This document shows positions 32,590 through 41,119 of a stretch of DNA of 64,000 nucleotides, piece after piece. This stretch comes from Thalassobacillus_A hwangdonensis (lineage in GTDB: Bacteria > Bacillota > Bacilli > Bacillales > Halobacillaceae). The notes under the pieces were generated by a model. It saw nothing but the letters and a program-made list of their open reading frames with translations, did not search any database and was not told the DNA's origin. A program made the position numbers and the translations under genes. Numbering within the stretch: the stretch's first letter is position 1; every line of letters starts with the position of its first letter. Where the stretch lies: positions 124,001-188,000 of the forward strand of contig NZ_JBHTKL010000006.1 in NCBI RefSeq assembly GCF_042675915.1, written 5' to 3'.

Positions 32590-34464
32590 TTATTTACAGG
32601 CAGAAGGTAATAGTACAGTCACTTCCGTTCCTTCGCCTACTTTGCTGTTATATTGGATGTCACCATTCAAATCACTGACCATTTTCTTTGTAACCATGAT
32701 TCCTAAACCAGTACCGTCTTCTTTAGTAGTGAAGAAGGGTTCGCCAAGGCGATTAAGCTGCTCTTCCGATAGCCCTTTGCCGTCATCCTGTATGCGTATG
32801 GAAGCTTGATGTCCCTCACATTTGACCAGGATATCGAGTGTTCCATTTTCAGCGACAGCTTCCAACCCATTTTTTATAACATTGATTAGTATCTGCTTGA
32901 GCCGTTTGGGATCAGTTTGAAGGTGCTTATTTTCCATATCGAAACGGGTATGGACATTCAATTTCCTGTCTTCTATCTGCGTACTGAACAATTCAAGAAT
33001 GTAAGATATCGTATTCTCGATATTCACATCCTCTAATTCAATCGAGTTTTCCGGCTTAGCCAGCAGCATAAAGTCACAAACGATCGCTTCCATCCGGTTG
33101 ATCTCATTAATCATGATTTCATAATAGGTCTCAATCTTATCAGGGTTGGCCATGCCAAGTTGCATGAATCCTTTTAACGCTGTGAGAGGGTTTTTTATTT
33201 CATGCGCAATTCCTGCTGAAATCTGGGTAATGGCGGATAACTGCTCGGATTTTCGTATGATCGATTCCATTTCCTTGGAGTCGGTTATGTCTTCATGAAT
33301 GCCCACCACATAATGTTTTTCACCGTCACGGACAGGAAAGCCATGTGTACGGATCCACTTTTCCTCTCCCTCAGGGGTCGTTACTTTGAACTCGATCTGG
33401 CGTTCCTCTTCCACCATTTTGGAAAAAGCGGATTTGACCTTTGTGTATGTTTCATTATCTACAAGATCTTTCCAAATGTCTGCACGCATCATCTGATTTC
33501 GATTCTCTACTCCGAAAACCTCTCTGAAAGCATTACTCATATAAATGACATTCGACATTTTTTCGTCGCAAATCCAGAAGACATCTTTAATATTATTTGC
33601 AAGCAGGGAAAAACGTTTCTCCGACTCTTGCAATGCTTTCAAATACATTTTTTTCTTCGTGATATCCTGCATGAACACCGTCAGTCCATCATCGGTTGGG
33701 TAAGCGGTTACTTTTGCCTGAATTCCACTTCGCAGAATCGGAGCATCGAACGTCACCGTCTGCTTCGTTTCGAAGGCAAGATAAAAATGCTGGTAAAAAG
33801 CCGAGTATTCCGATACTGGATACAGGTCCCACAGCTTCGTCTTGTAGTGTTCCTTCAAGCTTCTTCCCATGATGTCATCCATTACTGGGTTTGTGTAAAT
33901 GATTTCCCATTCTTTATTCAGGATACCGAGACCATGCGGAAAGCTTTCAGCCATATCTTTCATACGTCGGTGCATTTCAAATGCCCTCGCATTAAGCTTC
34001 TCTGTAGTTTTAGGGGAGGAATGCCAGTGAGGGGGGTACCCTTTCCCAAGATCAGTAAGGTCTCCGGATAGCTCATTTTTCCCCATATCGATATGTTTAG
34101 TTTCATCTAGATCGGCAGGTTTCATGATGACAGCTATAAGATTATTCGACAATCTTACAAAGGTACAGTTCATCCATTGATGTTGTTGGTTATGAAAGAT
34201 TCGTGCTTTGATCTCTGAAGTTTGTTGCACATGATTAACAGAAAGGGTATGTCTGACACCTAGCTGATCATACACATAAAATAAATCGACCCAGGTATCC
34301 AACGAAATCTCTGGCTTCATATGCGTAACATCCTGCATATGACGATTGCAACGGACCTTCTCCATGGCTGGATAAATGATACACGCATTGACGCCACTGA
34401 TTTCTGTCAGAGTCAATACATCGTCTTCAGTGATACTTTCCAGAACACTCTCACTCAACATCAT
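32590..34464 (-). CDS. PAS-domain sensor histidine kinase, sporulation-kinase type
   Basis: A 624-residue soluble kinase with no membrane helices. An N-terminal sensing region (1-160) is followed by a PAS domain (about 165-270, ending FMQDITKKKM), a second PAS/PAC (about 280-395, ending VVGIHEDITDSKEM), HisKA with H421 (GIAHEIKNPLTALKGFMQLG) and an HATPase (NGLEAVAENG, DDGKGLSEEQ, GTGLGIMV). The HisKA wording is that of B. subtilis KinA/KinE-type phosphorelay kinases. ATG at 34464 follows GAGGAGAGG by 7 nt. Two Spo0A boxes lie upstream (34634 and 34686). It probably feeds the sporulation phosphorelay. Confidence 0.88.
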   Translation of the reverse strand: MMLSESVLESITEDDVLTLTEISGVNACIIYPAMEKVRCNRHMQDVTHMKPEISLDTWVDLFYVYDQLGVRHTLSVNHVQQTSEIKARIFHNQQHQWMNCTFVRLSNNLIAVIMKPADLDETKHIDMGKNELSGDLTDLGKGYPPHWHSSPKTTEKLNARAFEMHRRMKDMAESFPHGLGILNKEWEIIYTNPVMDDIMGRSLKEHYKTKLWDLYPVSEYSAFYQHFYLAFETKQTVTFDAPILRSGIQAKVTAYPTDDGLTVFMQDITKKKMYLKALQESEKRFSLLANNIKDVFWICDEKMSNVIYMSNAFREVFGVENRNQMMRADIWKDLVDNETYTKVKSAFSKMVEEERQIEFKVTTPEGEEKWIRTHGFPVRDGEKHYVVGIHEDITDSKEMESIIRKSEQLSAITQISAGIAHEIKNPLTALKGFMQLGMANPDKIETYYEIMINEINRMEAIVCDFMLLAKPENSIELEDVNIENTISYILELFSTQIEDRKLNVHTRFDMENKHLQTDPKRLKQILINVIKNGLEAVAENGTLDILVKCEGHQASIRIQDDGKGLSEEQLNRLGEPFFTTKEDGTGLGIMVTKKMVSDLNGDIQYNSKVGEGTEVTVLLPSACK

Positions 34465-34534
34465 TGGAAAACCTCTCCTCATCTTAATAGGACTACCATC
34501 TTGAATAGTTTCCAAAATTCACGATGCAGGTATA

Positions 34535-34563
34535 ATTATAACGAAGTTTTCCAAGATTTTGAA
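34535..34563 (-). promoter_or_regulatory. Sigma-A-like promoter of the PAS kinase gene
   Basis: On the minus strand TTCAAA and TATAAT (34540-34535) are 17 bp apart, about 70 bp before the start codon. The -10 context CGTTATAATTAT is duplicated about 120 bp upstream, giving a possible second promoter. Confidence 0.5.
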
Positions 34564-34633
34564 CGCTAATTTACATAATTGTTGCAAAAAAGGAAATATG
34601 AACCTGTTTTTCAATAGGGATTATGGATGCTTT

Positions 34634-34692
34634 TGTCGAATAAAATACTGCATAATTATAACGTTTCTAAGTATAAATGGATTTTTTCGACA
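34634..34692. promoter_or_regulatory. Pair of inverted Spo0A boxes
   Basis: TGTCGAA at 34634-34640 and its reverse TTCGACA at 34686-34692 match the 0A box exactly. With flanks they form a 10-bp inverted repeat TTTTGTCGAA/TTCGACAAAA. They bracket the upstream TATAAT of the PAS kinase gene. Confidence 0.65.
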
Positions 34693-34756
34693 AAACTTGC
34701 AAATGATTAATAGGTAATTATACTCATTTTTATTCCGGAATTAAGATAGGCGGTTA

Positions 34757-35629
34757 TCAGTTGCTTTCAATGCTTCTCCACAAAGTGAGGGAGGCATAAC
34801 TTCGATATGGTGACCATGTTTCACTTCGATCCGCTATTTCCTGGATCGATGGTTTTTCATCCTTTTCCCAGTAAAATTTCAATGCATTCTGGATGCCGAT
34901 ATCCGCTTTTGGAAGAAGATCCTCCCTACCAAGGCCGAACATCATCCAGTTCTCTACCGTCCAAGGACCAACCCCTCTCAGCTTGACCATTCGATTCATG
35001 ATGGTATCATTCGGCTGTTCTGCTAGTTCTTCCAGGTTCAGTTCTCCTTCTGCAATCATCCTGGATGTATCGATGACATATTCCGCTTTCCTCTGACTGA
35101 ATTGCATTTCCCTCAGGGCTTCATATGGTAGTTCAGCCACTCTTTCAGGGGTGGGGTAGAACCAGATTCCATCCTTTTCTTCCCCGAAACTCTGGACAAA
35201 CCGTGTAGTAAGGGTAATCGCGAATTTCATATTCAGCTGCTGATGGATGATCGTTTTCATCAGGCAATCGTACAAATGAAAATCTTTGACGATCGGGGTA
35301 CCAGGATGTGCCAGGAACAATTGCTTCAAGTTGGTATCCAGAAAATGCTTGTGGACTGCTTCAAGATCGCGGTCCCATTGAAACAGTTTGAATACTTCAT
35401 CAAGCAACGCCTGCTTTTTCTCAAAGCTGTCACCAATGATTTCAAAGCTCGGTTCCTGTGTTGTTCCTGTAGCTTGGATTCGCACGATATGCTTCTCCTC
35501 TCCGAGCTTTACAGGGACATCCACCCATCTTTCTTCGCGATCCAGCCTTGTCAAGGGATCGAGTGAAAACCGCATCAATGTATAATCAAAATCATAAAAA
35601 CTTTTTGCTTCGACATTTTCTTTCCACAT
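34757..35629 (-). CDS. DNA-3-methyladenine glycosylase, AlkA/YfjP-like
   Basis: A 290-residue HhH-GPD base-excision glycosylase. An N-terminal domain of about 110 residues is followed by the HhH core. The hairpin and catalytic Asp are in MVKLRGVGPWTVENWMMFGLGREDLLPKADIGIQNAL, where LPKAD holds the aspartate. No iron-sulfur cluster cysteines are present, as in AlkA. ATG at 35629 has GAGGTGAGG upstream. It removes alkylated purines. Single gene in opposite context to the kinase promoter region. Confidence 0.9.
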   Translation of the reverse strand: MWKENVEAKSFYDFDYTLMRFSLDPLTRLDREERWVDVPVKLGEEKHIVRIQATGTTQEPSFEIIGDSFEKKQALLDEVFKLFQWDRDLEAVHKHFLDTNLKQLFLAHPGTPIVKDFHLYDCLMKTIIHQQLNMKFAITLTTRFVQSFGEEKDGIWFYPTPERVAELPYEALREMQFSQRKAEYVIDTSRMIAEGELNLEELAEQPNDTIMNRMVKLRGVGPWTVENWMMFGLGREDLLPKADIGIQNALKFYWEKDEKPSIQEIADRSETWSPYRSYASLTLWRSIESN

Positions 35630-35750
35630 ATGCCTCACCTCTTTTCGACTAGTATAGCAATAAATGGTACCTCCTTTACACTTTGGTTTTGTAAAATCTC
35701 ATCATTGCGATTTCAAGATAATTAGGTGATGTTGCGGAATAATTGGATAA

Positions 35751-35840
35751 GGCGGCTGGGAAACTACCCGCTTTCCTGTGGGGGAGCTGGCGAGCCTCCT
35801 CGGTCGTTTCACTTCCTGCGGGGTCTCGCCTAGGCCCCTT
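35751..35840. repeat. Structured GC-rich intergenic repeat
   Basis: A GC-rich island in an AT-rich gap with self-complementary parts: GGCGAG (near 35789) pairs with CTCGCC (near 35825), and outer GGGG with CCCC. It contains CCTGCGGGGTCTCGCC and GGCGAGCCTCCTCG, phrases I remember from a dispersed repeat in many Bacillaceae genomes. Only one copy is in this window. Confidence 0.5.
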
Positions 35841-35931
35841 TTCTGGATCTCCTATTACCTTGCTCTGAAACAATCCATACTTATTTCAAACTTGAGTCTT
35901 CAGAAAACGAAAGTTAAATTTGTTTAAATTA

Positions 35932-35968
35932 AAAAACACTACGCAACCTGATAGGTGTGTAGTGTTTT
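35932..35968. terminator. Terminator after pdaA
   Basis: The stem AAAAACACTAC/GTAGTGTTTTT with a 15-nt loop lies directly after the pdaA stop on the minus strand. Confidence 0.75.
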
Positions 35969-35973
35969 TCATT

Positions 35974-36756
35974 TTAAAATTGATAAATTCCTTTTGGCAG
36001 CATGCGTTTCATCATCAAATGATCAAGGCTTTTGAATTCATACCCTTCTTTTCTCATCCCGTCAATCATCCGCTCGAGTGCTTCTGCATTATCTTTGGAC
36101 ACTGTATGAAGGAGAATGACTGCGCCTGGATGCACTTGGTCCATCACACTTCGATAGGCGTACTGCCACCCCTTCTGTTGATTTGTATTCCAATCAACAA
36201 AAGCGATTGACCAGAACGCATGGATATACCCCATTTCCCTTGTCCACTCCAATGTATTTGCATTGAAAGTGCCGCGCGGAGGACGCATGTAGAGCATCTC
36301 CTCCTGGTCCGTCAAATCAGCGACAGCCTGCTCGACACGGTCCAACTCCTCCTTCATTTTCTGCCTTGATACTTCTGTAAAATCAGGGTGATGCCAGGAA
36401 TGGTTTCCAACAATGTGTCCCTCATCCACCATCCGCTTCACTAAATCCTCAGCACTCTTAATATAATGACCGGTAATAAAGAAAGTCGCTGGTACTTTCT
36501 TTTCTTTTAAAACGTCAAGTACTGATGCGGTGTAGCCTTCCTCATAACCATTGTCGAAAGTAAGATAGACTTCTTTATCACCAGATGGGTCCACATAAAA
36601 TCCATCATATTTCTGGATGAGCGGTCCATACATCCCCACATCCGGCGGTTGGTCTCCATTGCTCTTTTTATATCCCCAGCCAAAGGCATCCGCTTTCACA
36701 GGTAGGATGAGCAGACAGAGCAGACTGATCATTAATATCGTCCATTTTCTCGGCAA
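35974..36756 (-). CDS. pdaA: Delta-lactam-biosynthetic de-N-acetylase PdaA
   Basis: A 260-residue exported polysaccharide deacetylase that removes acetyl from muramic acid during spore cortex synthesis. After a signal peptide (about 1-21) comes FGWGYKKSNGDQPPDVG, the NodB core with the variant first motif TFDNGYEEGY, zinc histidines in GNHSWHHPDF, RPPRGTFN, and LLHTVSKDNAEALERMIDGM. The match to B. subtilis PdaA is close over the full length. The start is TTG at 36756, 8 nt after AAGG; the longer frame to 36978 has no ribosome binding site and runs through AT-rich non-coding sequence. Confidence 0.93.
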   Translation of the reverse strand: MPRKWTILMISLLCLLILPVKADAFGWGYKKSNGDQPPDVGMYGPLIQKYDGFYVDPSGDKEVYLTFDNGYEEGYTASVLDVLKEKKVPATFFITGHYIKSAEDLVKRMVDEGHIVGNHSWHHPDFTEVSRQKMKEELDRVEQAVADLTDQEEMLYMRPPRGTFNANTLEWTREMGYIHAFWSIAFVDWNTNQQKGWQYAYRSVMDQVHPGAVILLHTVSKDNAEALERMIDGMRKEGYEFKSLDHLMMKRMLPKGIYQF

Positions 36757-36860
36757 ACGTCTCACCTTCTTTTTTCTTAGTTTGCAGCAGAGAGGACGAA
36801 ATATGTCATTAATTGCATTAGAAAAACTTGGTTTGTAGCTAAAGTTAAACTTTCTTAAAG

Positions 36861-36889
36861 AAAAAATCCTGGACATTACGTCCAGGATT
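36861..36889 (-). terminator. Terminator of the antiporter gene
   Basis: On the minus strand the stem AATCCTGGAC/GTCCAGGATT is followed by a T-run. Confidence 0.88.
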
Positions 36890-36896
36890 CGCTCGT

Positions 36897-38201
36897 TTAT
36901 AATACCATGGCTGCAATCCAGCCGAAAATGAACAACGGAATGTTGTAATGAAGGAAAGTAGGTACACAAGTATCCCAAATGTGATTATGCTTTCCGTCTG
37001 CATTCAATCCGGAGGTCGGTCCAAGTGTACTATCTGATGCCGGGGAACCAGCATCTCCAAGCGCTCCGGCTGTACCGATCAACGCAGCAGTCGCCATTGG
37101 TGAGAAGCCAGCAGCTGCACATATTGGTACGAAAAGTGCTGCTAAAATCGGTACGGTACCGAATGAAGATCCGATTCCCATCGTGACAACCAAGCCTACC
37201 AGCAATAAGATGAAGGCAATCAATGCTTGATTTTCCCCTATCATCGATGAACTTGCATCCACCAATTGATCGATTGATCCAGTCTGCTGCAGGACATTTG
37301 CATATCCAGCCGCAATCAGCATGACAAATGCAATCGTCCCCATCATCCCGATACCTTCCGTGACCACTTTATCTCCACTGGAATACGGAACAATCAAGAA
37401 GATGAACATCAATACAAGACCAGTCAGCGCTCCAAGTACAAGACTTTCCGTAAATAATTGGACTGCCAATGCACCGATAATCGCTACAATGGTAAGGGAA
37501 TGTTTCCAATTGAACGTCACTTCAGGAATATCACTGATATCAAAGCTGTCGTGATCGACCTGTCCTACCGTCTCACGTTTTCCACGGTAGGTGAAAAATA
37601 CAGCAATCAGCAATCCGACGACCATTCCAGATCCAGGGATGAGCAAGGATAACGCGATCGAGTCGATTCCAAGACTCACTCCACTGCTTTTCATTGCATC
37701 CTGGATTGTCTCATGGAAAGCAAGTCCGAATCCGGCCGGTATCATGATATAAGGTGCTTTCAGACCGAAAGTAAGTGCTGTGGCTACCCCACGTCGATCG
37801 ATTTTCATTTTATCGAACAGCTTCAGTAATGGCGGAATCAGAATAGGGATGAATGCGATATGAACCGGAATTACGTTCTGAGATAAGGATGCCACTCCGG
37901 CAATGACCAGCAGCATGATGACCCTCTTATCCTTCAACGCACGAATCAAGTAATTCACAAGCAAATTGGTTATGCCTGAATACCGGATTCCTACTGCAAA
38001 TGCTCCTAATAGAATATAACTTAATGCTACGCTCGCCTGATTACCCATTCCATCAACGAGGTAGGTCAATGAGTCTGACAAAGATTCTCCAGCCAATAAC
38101 CCTGCTGATAATGCCGCAGCAATGATTGCAATGATGACATTGACACGCAGTAGGCTGAGAACCGTCATGACCAGAACAGATAGGATAACTGCCCACGCCA
38201 T
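36897..38201 (-). CDS. Na+/H+ antiporter family protein (YuiF-like)
   Basis: A 434-residue carrier with 11-12 helices. It begins with a helix rich in Val/Leu (MAWAVILSVLVMTVLSLLRVN), has SQNVIPVHIAFIPILIPPLL and GIGSSFGTVPILAALFVPICAAAG, and ends with a conserved loop GDAGSPASDSTLGPTSGLNADG. This matches the NhaC-related family that includes B. subtilis YuiF. ATG at 38201 follows AAAGGAG; 38240 does not. Likely exchanges sodium (or an amino acid) for protons, useful in salt. Confidence 0.83.
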   Translation of the reverse strand: MAWAVILSVLVMTVLSLLRVNVIIAIIAAALSAGLLAGESLSDSLTYLVDGMGNQASVALSYILLGAFAVGIRYSGITNLLVNYLIRALKDKRVIMLLVIAGVASLSQNVIPVHIAFIPILIPPLLKLFDKMKIDRRGVATALTFGLKAPYIMIPAGFGLAFHETIQDAMKSSGVSLGIDSIALSLLIPGSGMVVGLLIAVFFTYRGKRETVGQVDHDSFDISDIPEVTFNWKHSLTIVAIIGALAVQLFTESLVLGALTGLVLMFIFLIVPYSSGDKVVTEGIGMMGTIAFVMLIAAGYANVLQQTGSIDQLVDASSSMIGENQALIAFILLLVGLVVTMGIGSSFGTVPILAALFVPICAAAGFSPMATAALIGTAGALGDAGSPASDSTLGPTSGLNADGKHNHIWDTCVPTFLHYNIPLFIFGWIAAMVL

Positions 38202-38354
38202 AGTACATTCTCCTTTCCATTTATAAAACAAATAATTCATCTCATTAGTTCGTTAACGATTTACCATGATAAAGCATGTTTTTATAAAAATCAACCCTCA
38301 TCGATTATAAAATTCCTGTAAATCTTTACATATAGATTACCCATTTCTTCATAA

Positions 38355-38386
38355 TAAAAAGCCGCCCCTTCATTCAGGGACGGCTT
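38355..38386 (-). terminator. Terminator after the SE1561-family gene
   Basis: On the minus strand AAGCCG-TCCC and GGGG-CGGCTT form a stem followed by TTTATT. Confidence 0.75.
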
Positions 38387-38396
38387 CCTCATCGAT

Positions 38397-38543
38397 TTAC
38401 ATCTTTTTCTCCAGGTCTTCGAGCATTTCGATCAGCTGATCAATATCTTCGACAGATGTTTCTTCCGGGTCCATCGTTTCAATGCGATTCATGAACGCAG
38501 CCAATCTCAATTTCAGATCCTGTAATTTATCTTGTTGGGACAT
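38397..38543 (-). CDS. SE1561-family small protein (48 aa)
   Basis: ATG at 38543 is 7 nt after AAGGAG. The 48-residue product starts MSQQDKLQDLKLRLAAFMNR and ends LIEMLEDLEKKM; it is highly charged and probably an all-helical coiled coil. The pattern matches the short SE1561 family of Bacillales. Function unknown. It has its own terminator. Confidence 0.78.
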   Translation of the reverse strand: MSQQDKLQDLKLRLAAFMNRIETMDPEETSVEDIDQLIEMLEDLEKKM

Positions 38544-38687
38544 GCATAAGCTCCTTCATAGTTTCATTAGTAAAGGCTGACACCATCATCCATCATAGTA
38601 GAAATCCTATGATTTGTCCACGGGGCATGAAAACGGTCGATTCATGCTATAATAGGTAAGGAATTGTATTCCAGGAGGATAGGTACT

Positions 38688-39554
38688 ATGGAAATTTTCG
38701 GTTTTGACCTGGCAATCATTACAGAGACAAAGCTTTTTAAGATCATACTAATCGCAATCATCACACTAATCGCAGTCTTTCTGTTGCGAAGAGTCATCCG
38801 TTCCTTCTTCAAACGGACAGACTTCATCGAAGAACGGAAAGAGAAAACACTGGAATCCATGTTGAACTCCATCATCAGCTATACAGCTACATTCGGGTTC
38901 ATCATTTTTATACTTAATATCATTTTTGAAATAAAGGTTGCGAACGTACTGGCCGGTGCCGGTGTGCTCGGTGTCATCATCGGAATCGGAGCCCAGAGCC
39001 TTATCAAGGATTTCTTCGCGGGTATCTTTTTCTTATATGAGAAGCAGCTTCATAAGGGTGATTTCATTACAGTCAATGGTAAATTCCATGGTACTGTGGC
39101 GGACATAGGCTTACGCTTCCTGAAAGTACGCCAATGGAGTGGCAAGCTGCTTACCATCAGTAATGGTCAAATCACTACGATTGAGAATTACAACTTCGAA
39201 CATATGCGGGTGATTGAACACGTCACGACGAACTTCCATGAGGATCCGAAAAAAATGTTCGAACTATTAAAAGGTGCTTGTGAACGAATGAATGAAGAAC
39301 TCGAGCCTTATCTGAAGAAAGACCTGACCGATAAACCCATCGAACCGTTCCAACTGTATGGGATGGGTTCGCTGAATGATAACTATCGAGGGTATCAATA
39401 TACAGTAACCGGCCTGGTCGAGGATCTTGTCTACTGGACAGCGGCGAAAGAAACACGCAGAATCCTGGCGGAGACCCTTTATGAACATAATATCCAGATG
39501 CCTGAACAGCGTATCGAAATGAAATCCGCTTCTCCTGACCGTATGTCAGAGTAA
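38688..39554 (+). CDS. Mechanosensitive channel, MscS family (YkuT-like)
   Basis: A 288-residue small MscS channel with three N-terminal helices (about 10-36, 60-82, 86-115), the pore helix region VLAGAGVLGVIIGIGAQSLIKDFFAG and the beta-domain LHKGDFITVNGKFHGTV. ATG at 38688 is preceded by AGGAGGATAGGT. Size and motifs resemble B. subtilis YkuT. It is the second MscS protein in the window and differs clearly from the one at 4275-5372. Confidence 0.9.
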   Translation: MEIFGFDLAIITETKLFKIILIAIITLIAVFLLRRVIRSFFKRTDFIEERKEKTLESMLNSIISYTATFGFIIFILNIIFEIKVANVLAGAGVLGVIIGIGAQSLIKDFFAGIFFLYEKQLHKGDFITVNGKFHGTVADIGLRFLKVRQWSGKLLTISNGQITTIENYNFEHMRVIEHVTTNFHEDPKKMFELLKGACERMNEELEPYLKKDLTDKPIEPFQLYGMGSLNDNYRGYQYTVTGLVEDLVYWTAAKETRRILAETLYEHNIQMPEQRIEMKSASPDRMSE

Positions 39555-39567
39555 GCGGATTGTTTTT

Positions 39568-40359
39568 TTATTTGATGTGGAAGGAATAGGATACATGATC
39601 CTGAATCGGAATCCATGCGCCGATCCCCTGCTTTTTAACGTTTTTAACGATCAGTTGTTTCTTCGATCCCTTCAGCCTCATATAGACTTCTCCGAAAGCA
39701 ACCGTCCCTTTTTCATTGACTGCAGGTGCATATGCAAGCAGGATGCCGCTTTTGTTGACTGGTACCGCATAGGTGTTATTTTGTTTCGTTCCTTCACCGA
39801 TGACGGTATGGAAGGATAAAGGAAGTTTCGTATTATTCTGCGCTTCTAGCAGAATCATCTTCTTTACCTGGTCAGGATGGTCGATCTTGGCTGTAAGTCC
39901 GCCTTTGATATGCTTTTCTTCCTTCTGCACATAACTCATGCGTTCAGGGGCTTGACCGCCGTGGTTACCAACCTGATTGGTGTTCACTTCCTGGTACTCC
40001 CAATTGATACTCGTTTCTGTCGATTGATAATTCAATGGCCATCTGCCAAGGAATATTTCTCCACGATAACCGATTGCAAGCGGTGAGGGCTTCAATGTAC
40101 TTTCATTCAGCAGCTCCATCAGCTGGGGGTTGGTGATTTTGACCTCCGAGTCTTTGATCAGTTCTCTTGTCAGCTCACTCGGCTCCAATACAACCTGGTC
40201 TTCAGTCGAGTTAGGATACGTATTGTCTTTCGAGATATTGAGAACGTGACTTGGGAGCGCGCCTTTTTCTTCTTTCTTTTCAGCATTGATCTGTTCTACT
40301 TGGAAGAAAGCGAAGATTACGATTAGTGCGATGATCGGTCCGATCCATCTGTGCATCAT
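39568..40359 (-). CDS. yfkD: YfkD-like exported protein
   Basis: A 263-residue protein with an N-terminal signal/anchor helix (about 4-22) and a mature part that contains LTRELIKDSEVKITNPQLMELLNESTLKPSPLAIGYRGEIFLGRWPL in shortened blocks typical of the YfkD-like family. ATG at 40359 follows AAAGG. Function unknown. The MFS gene for a YfkF-like carrier is 760 bp away, echoing the yfk cluster of B. subtilis. Confidence 0.8.
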   Translation of the reverse strand: MMHRWIGPIIALIVIFAFFQVEQINAEKKEEKGALPSHVLNISKDNTYPNSTEDQVVLEPSELTRELIKDSEVKITNPQLMELLNESTLKPSPLAIGYRGEIFLGRWPLNYQSTETSINWEYQEVNTNQVGNHGGQAPERMSYVQKEEKHIKGGLTAKIDHPDQVKKMILLEAQNNTKLPLSFHTVIGEGTKQNNTYAVPVNKSGILLAYAPAVNEKGTVAFGEVYMRLKGSKKQLIVKNVKKQGIGAWIPIQDHVSYSFHIK

Positions 40360-40507
40360 GGGGACCACCTTTCTTTTTTTGTTTATCTTTTGAAAAGCAG
40401 TGGGTTCTTATACACAGATCAAGTAGCTTTGAATAAATTGGATGGCGCTTGAGATTGGAGTTTGTTTTCTGAAGAGGCCGTAAGTGGAAAACAAAGTCAT
40501 TAAAATA

Positions 40508-40545
40508 AAAAACCGGACAACCTTAAAATGTTGTCCGGTTTTTCC
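40508..40545. terminator. Terminator of the OsmC gene
   Basis: The 12-bp stem AAACCGGACAAC/GTTGTCCGGTTT has an 8-nt loop. Confidence 0.85.
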
Positions 40546-40552
40546 AGTTTAC

Positions 40553-40945
40553 TTATCTGCTTAATTCAAGGCACTCTATAGTTTCTTCGACCTTGATGCT
40601 ATCTTTCACGGACTGCACCATGGAACAGTTATTGCGTGCAACTTCGAGGTTCTTCTGAAGCTTATCCTGATTCAGGTGGTGCCCTTTAATTACATAATGA
40701 ATATGAATTTCTTCGATTCTGTTCGCCTGATCTGGATTTCGTTTCACATCCGCAGTGACTTTCATATCTTCGTAGTCGACCCGCTGCTTGTCCAGGATTT
40801 TACGATACACACCTACACTGCACCCGACGATGGATGAGACCATTAGCTGATACGGACGGAAGCCGTATGTTTCGTCGCCTGAAATGTTCAACTGACCAAA
40901 CTCAAAAGAGGTGCGTACACCATTTTCCTTCAAATAAAAATCCAT
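40553..40945 (-). CDS. OsmC/Ohr-family protein
   Basis: A 130-residue alpha/beta protein of the OsmC superfamily, thiol peroxidases for organic or fatty-acid hydroperoxides. The two reactive cysteines are in SSIVGCSVGVYRKIL and EVARNNCSMVQSVKDS. ATG at 40945 has AAGGAG 8 nt upstream; the frame to 40984 is not supported. It belongs to the YhfA-like branch rather than true Ohr, judged by the Cys contexts. Confidence 0.85.
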   Translation of the reverse strand: MDFYLKENGVRTSFEFGQLNISGDETYGFRPYQLMVSSIVGCSVGVYRKILDKQRVDYEDMKVTADVKRNPDQANRIEEIHIHYVIKGHHLNQDKLQKNLEVARNNCSMVQSVKDSIKVEETIECLELSR

Positions 40946-41119
40946 GAAAACCACTCCTTCTTTAGAATCAAAAACTACATCCATTTACTTATATAATAAC
41001 CTAAAAAAGCACTGGAATAACCACTAAAATAAGCTAGAATGGTGGATAACGGTTAATATAGCATATAACCTGAGGACGGACCAGAATTTTGTCCGTCAGT
41101 AACGAAAGGAGGACCTTTG

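Noticed and set aside
36757..36978. N-terminal extension of PdaA
   Set aside because: The extension is AT-rich, without a ribosome binding site, and not part of PdaA; TTG 36756 gives the normal signal peptide and length.
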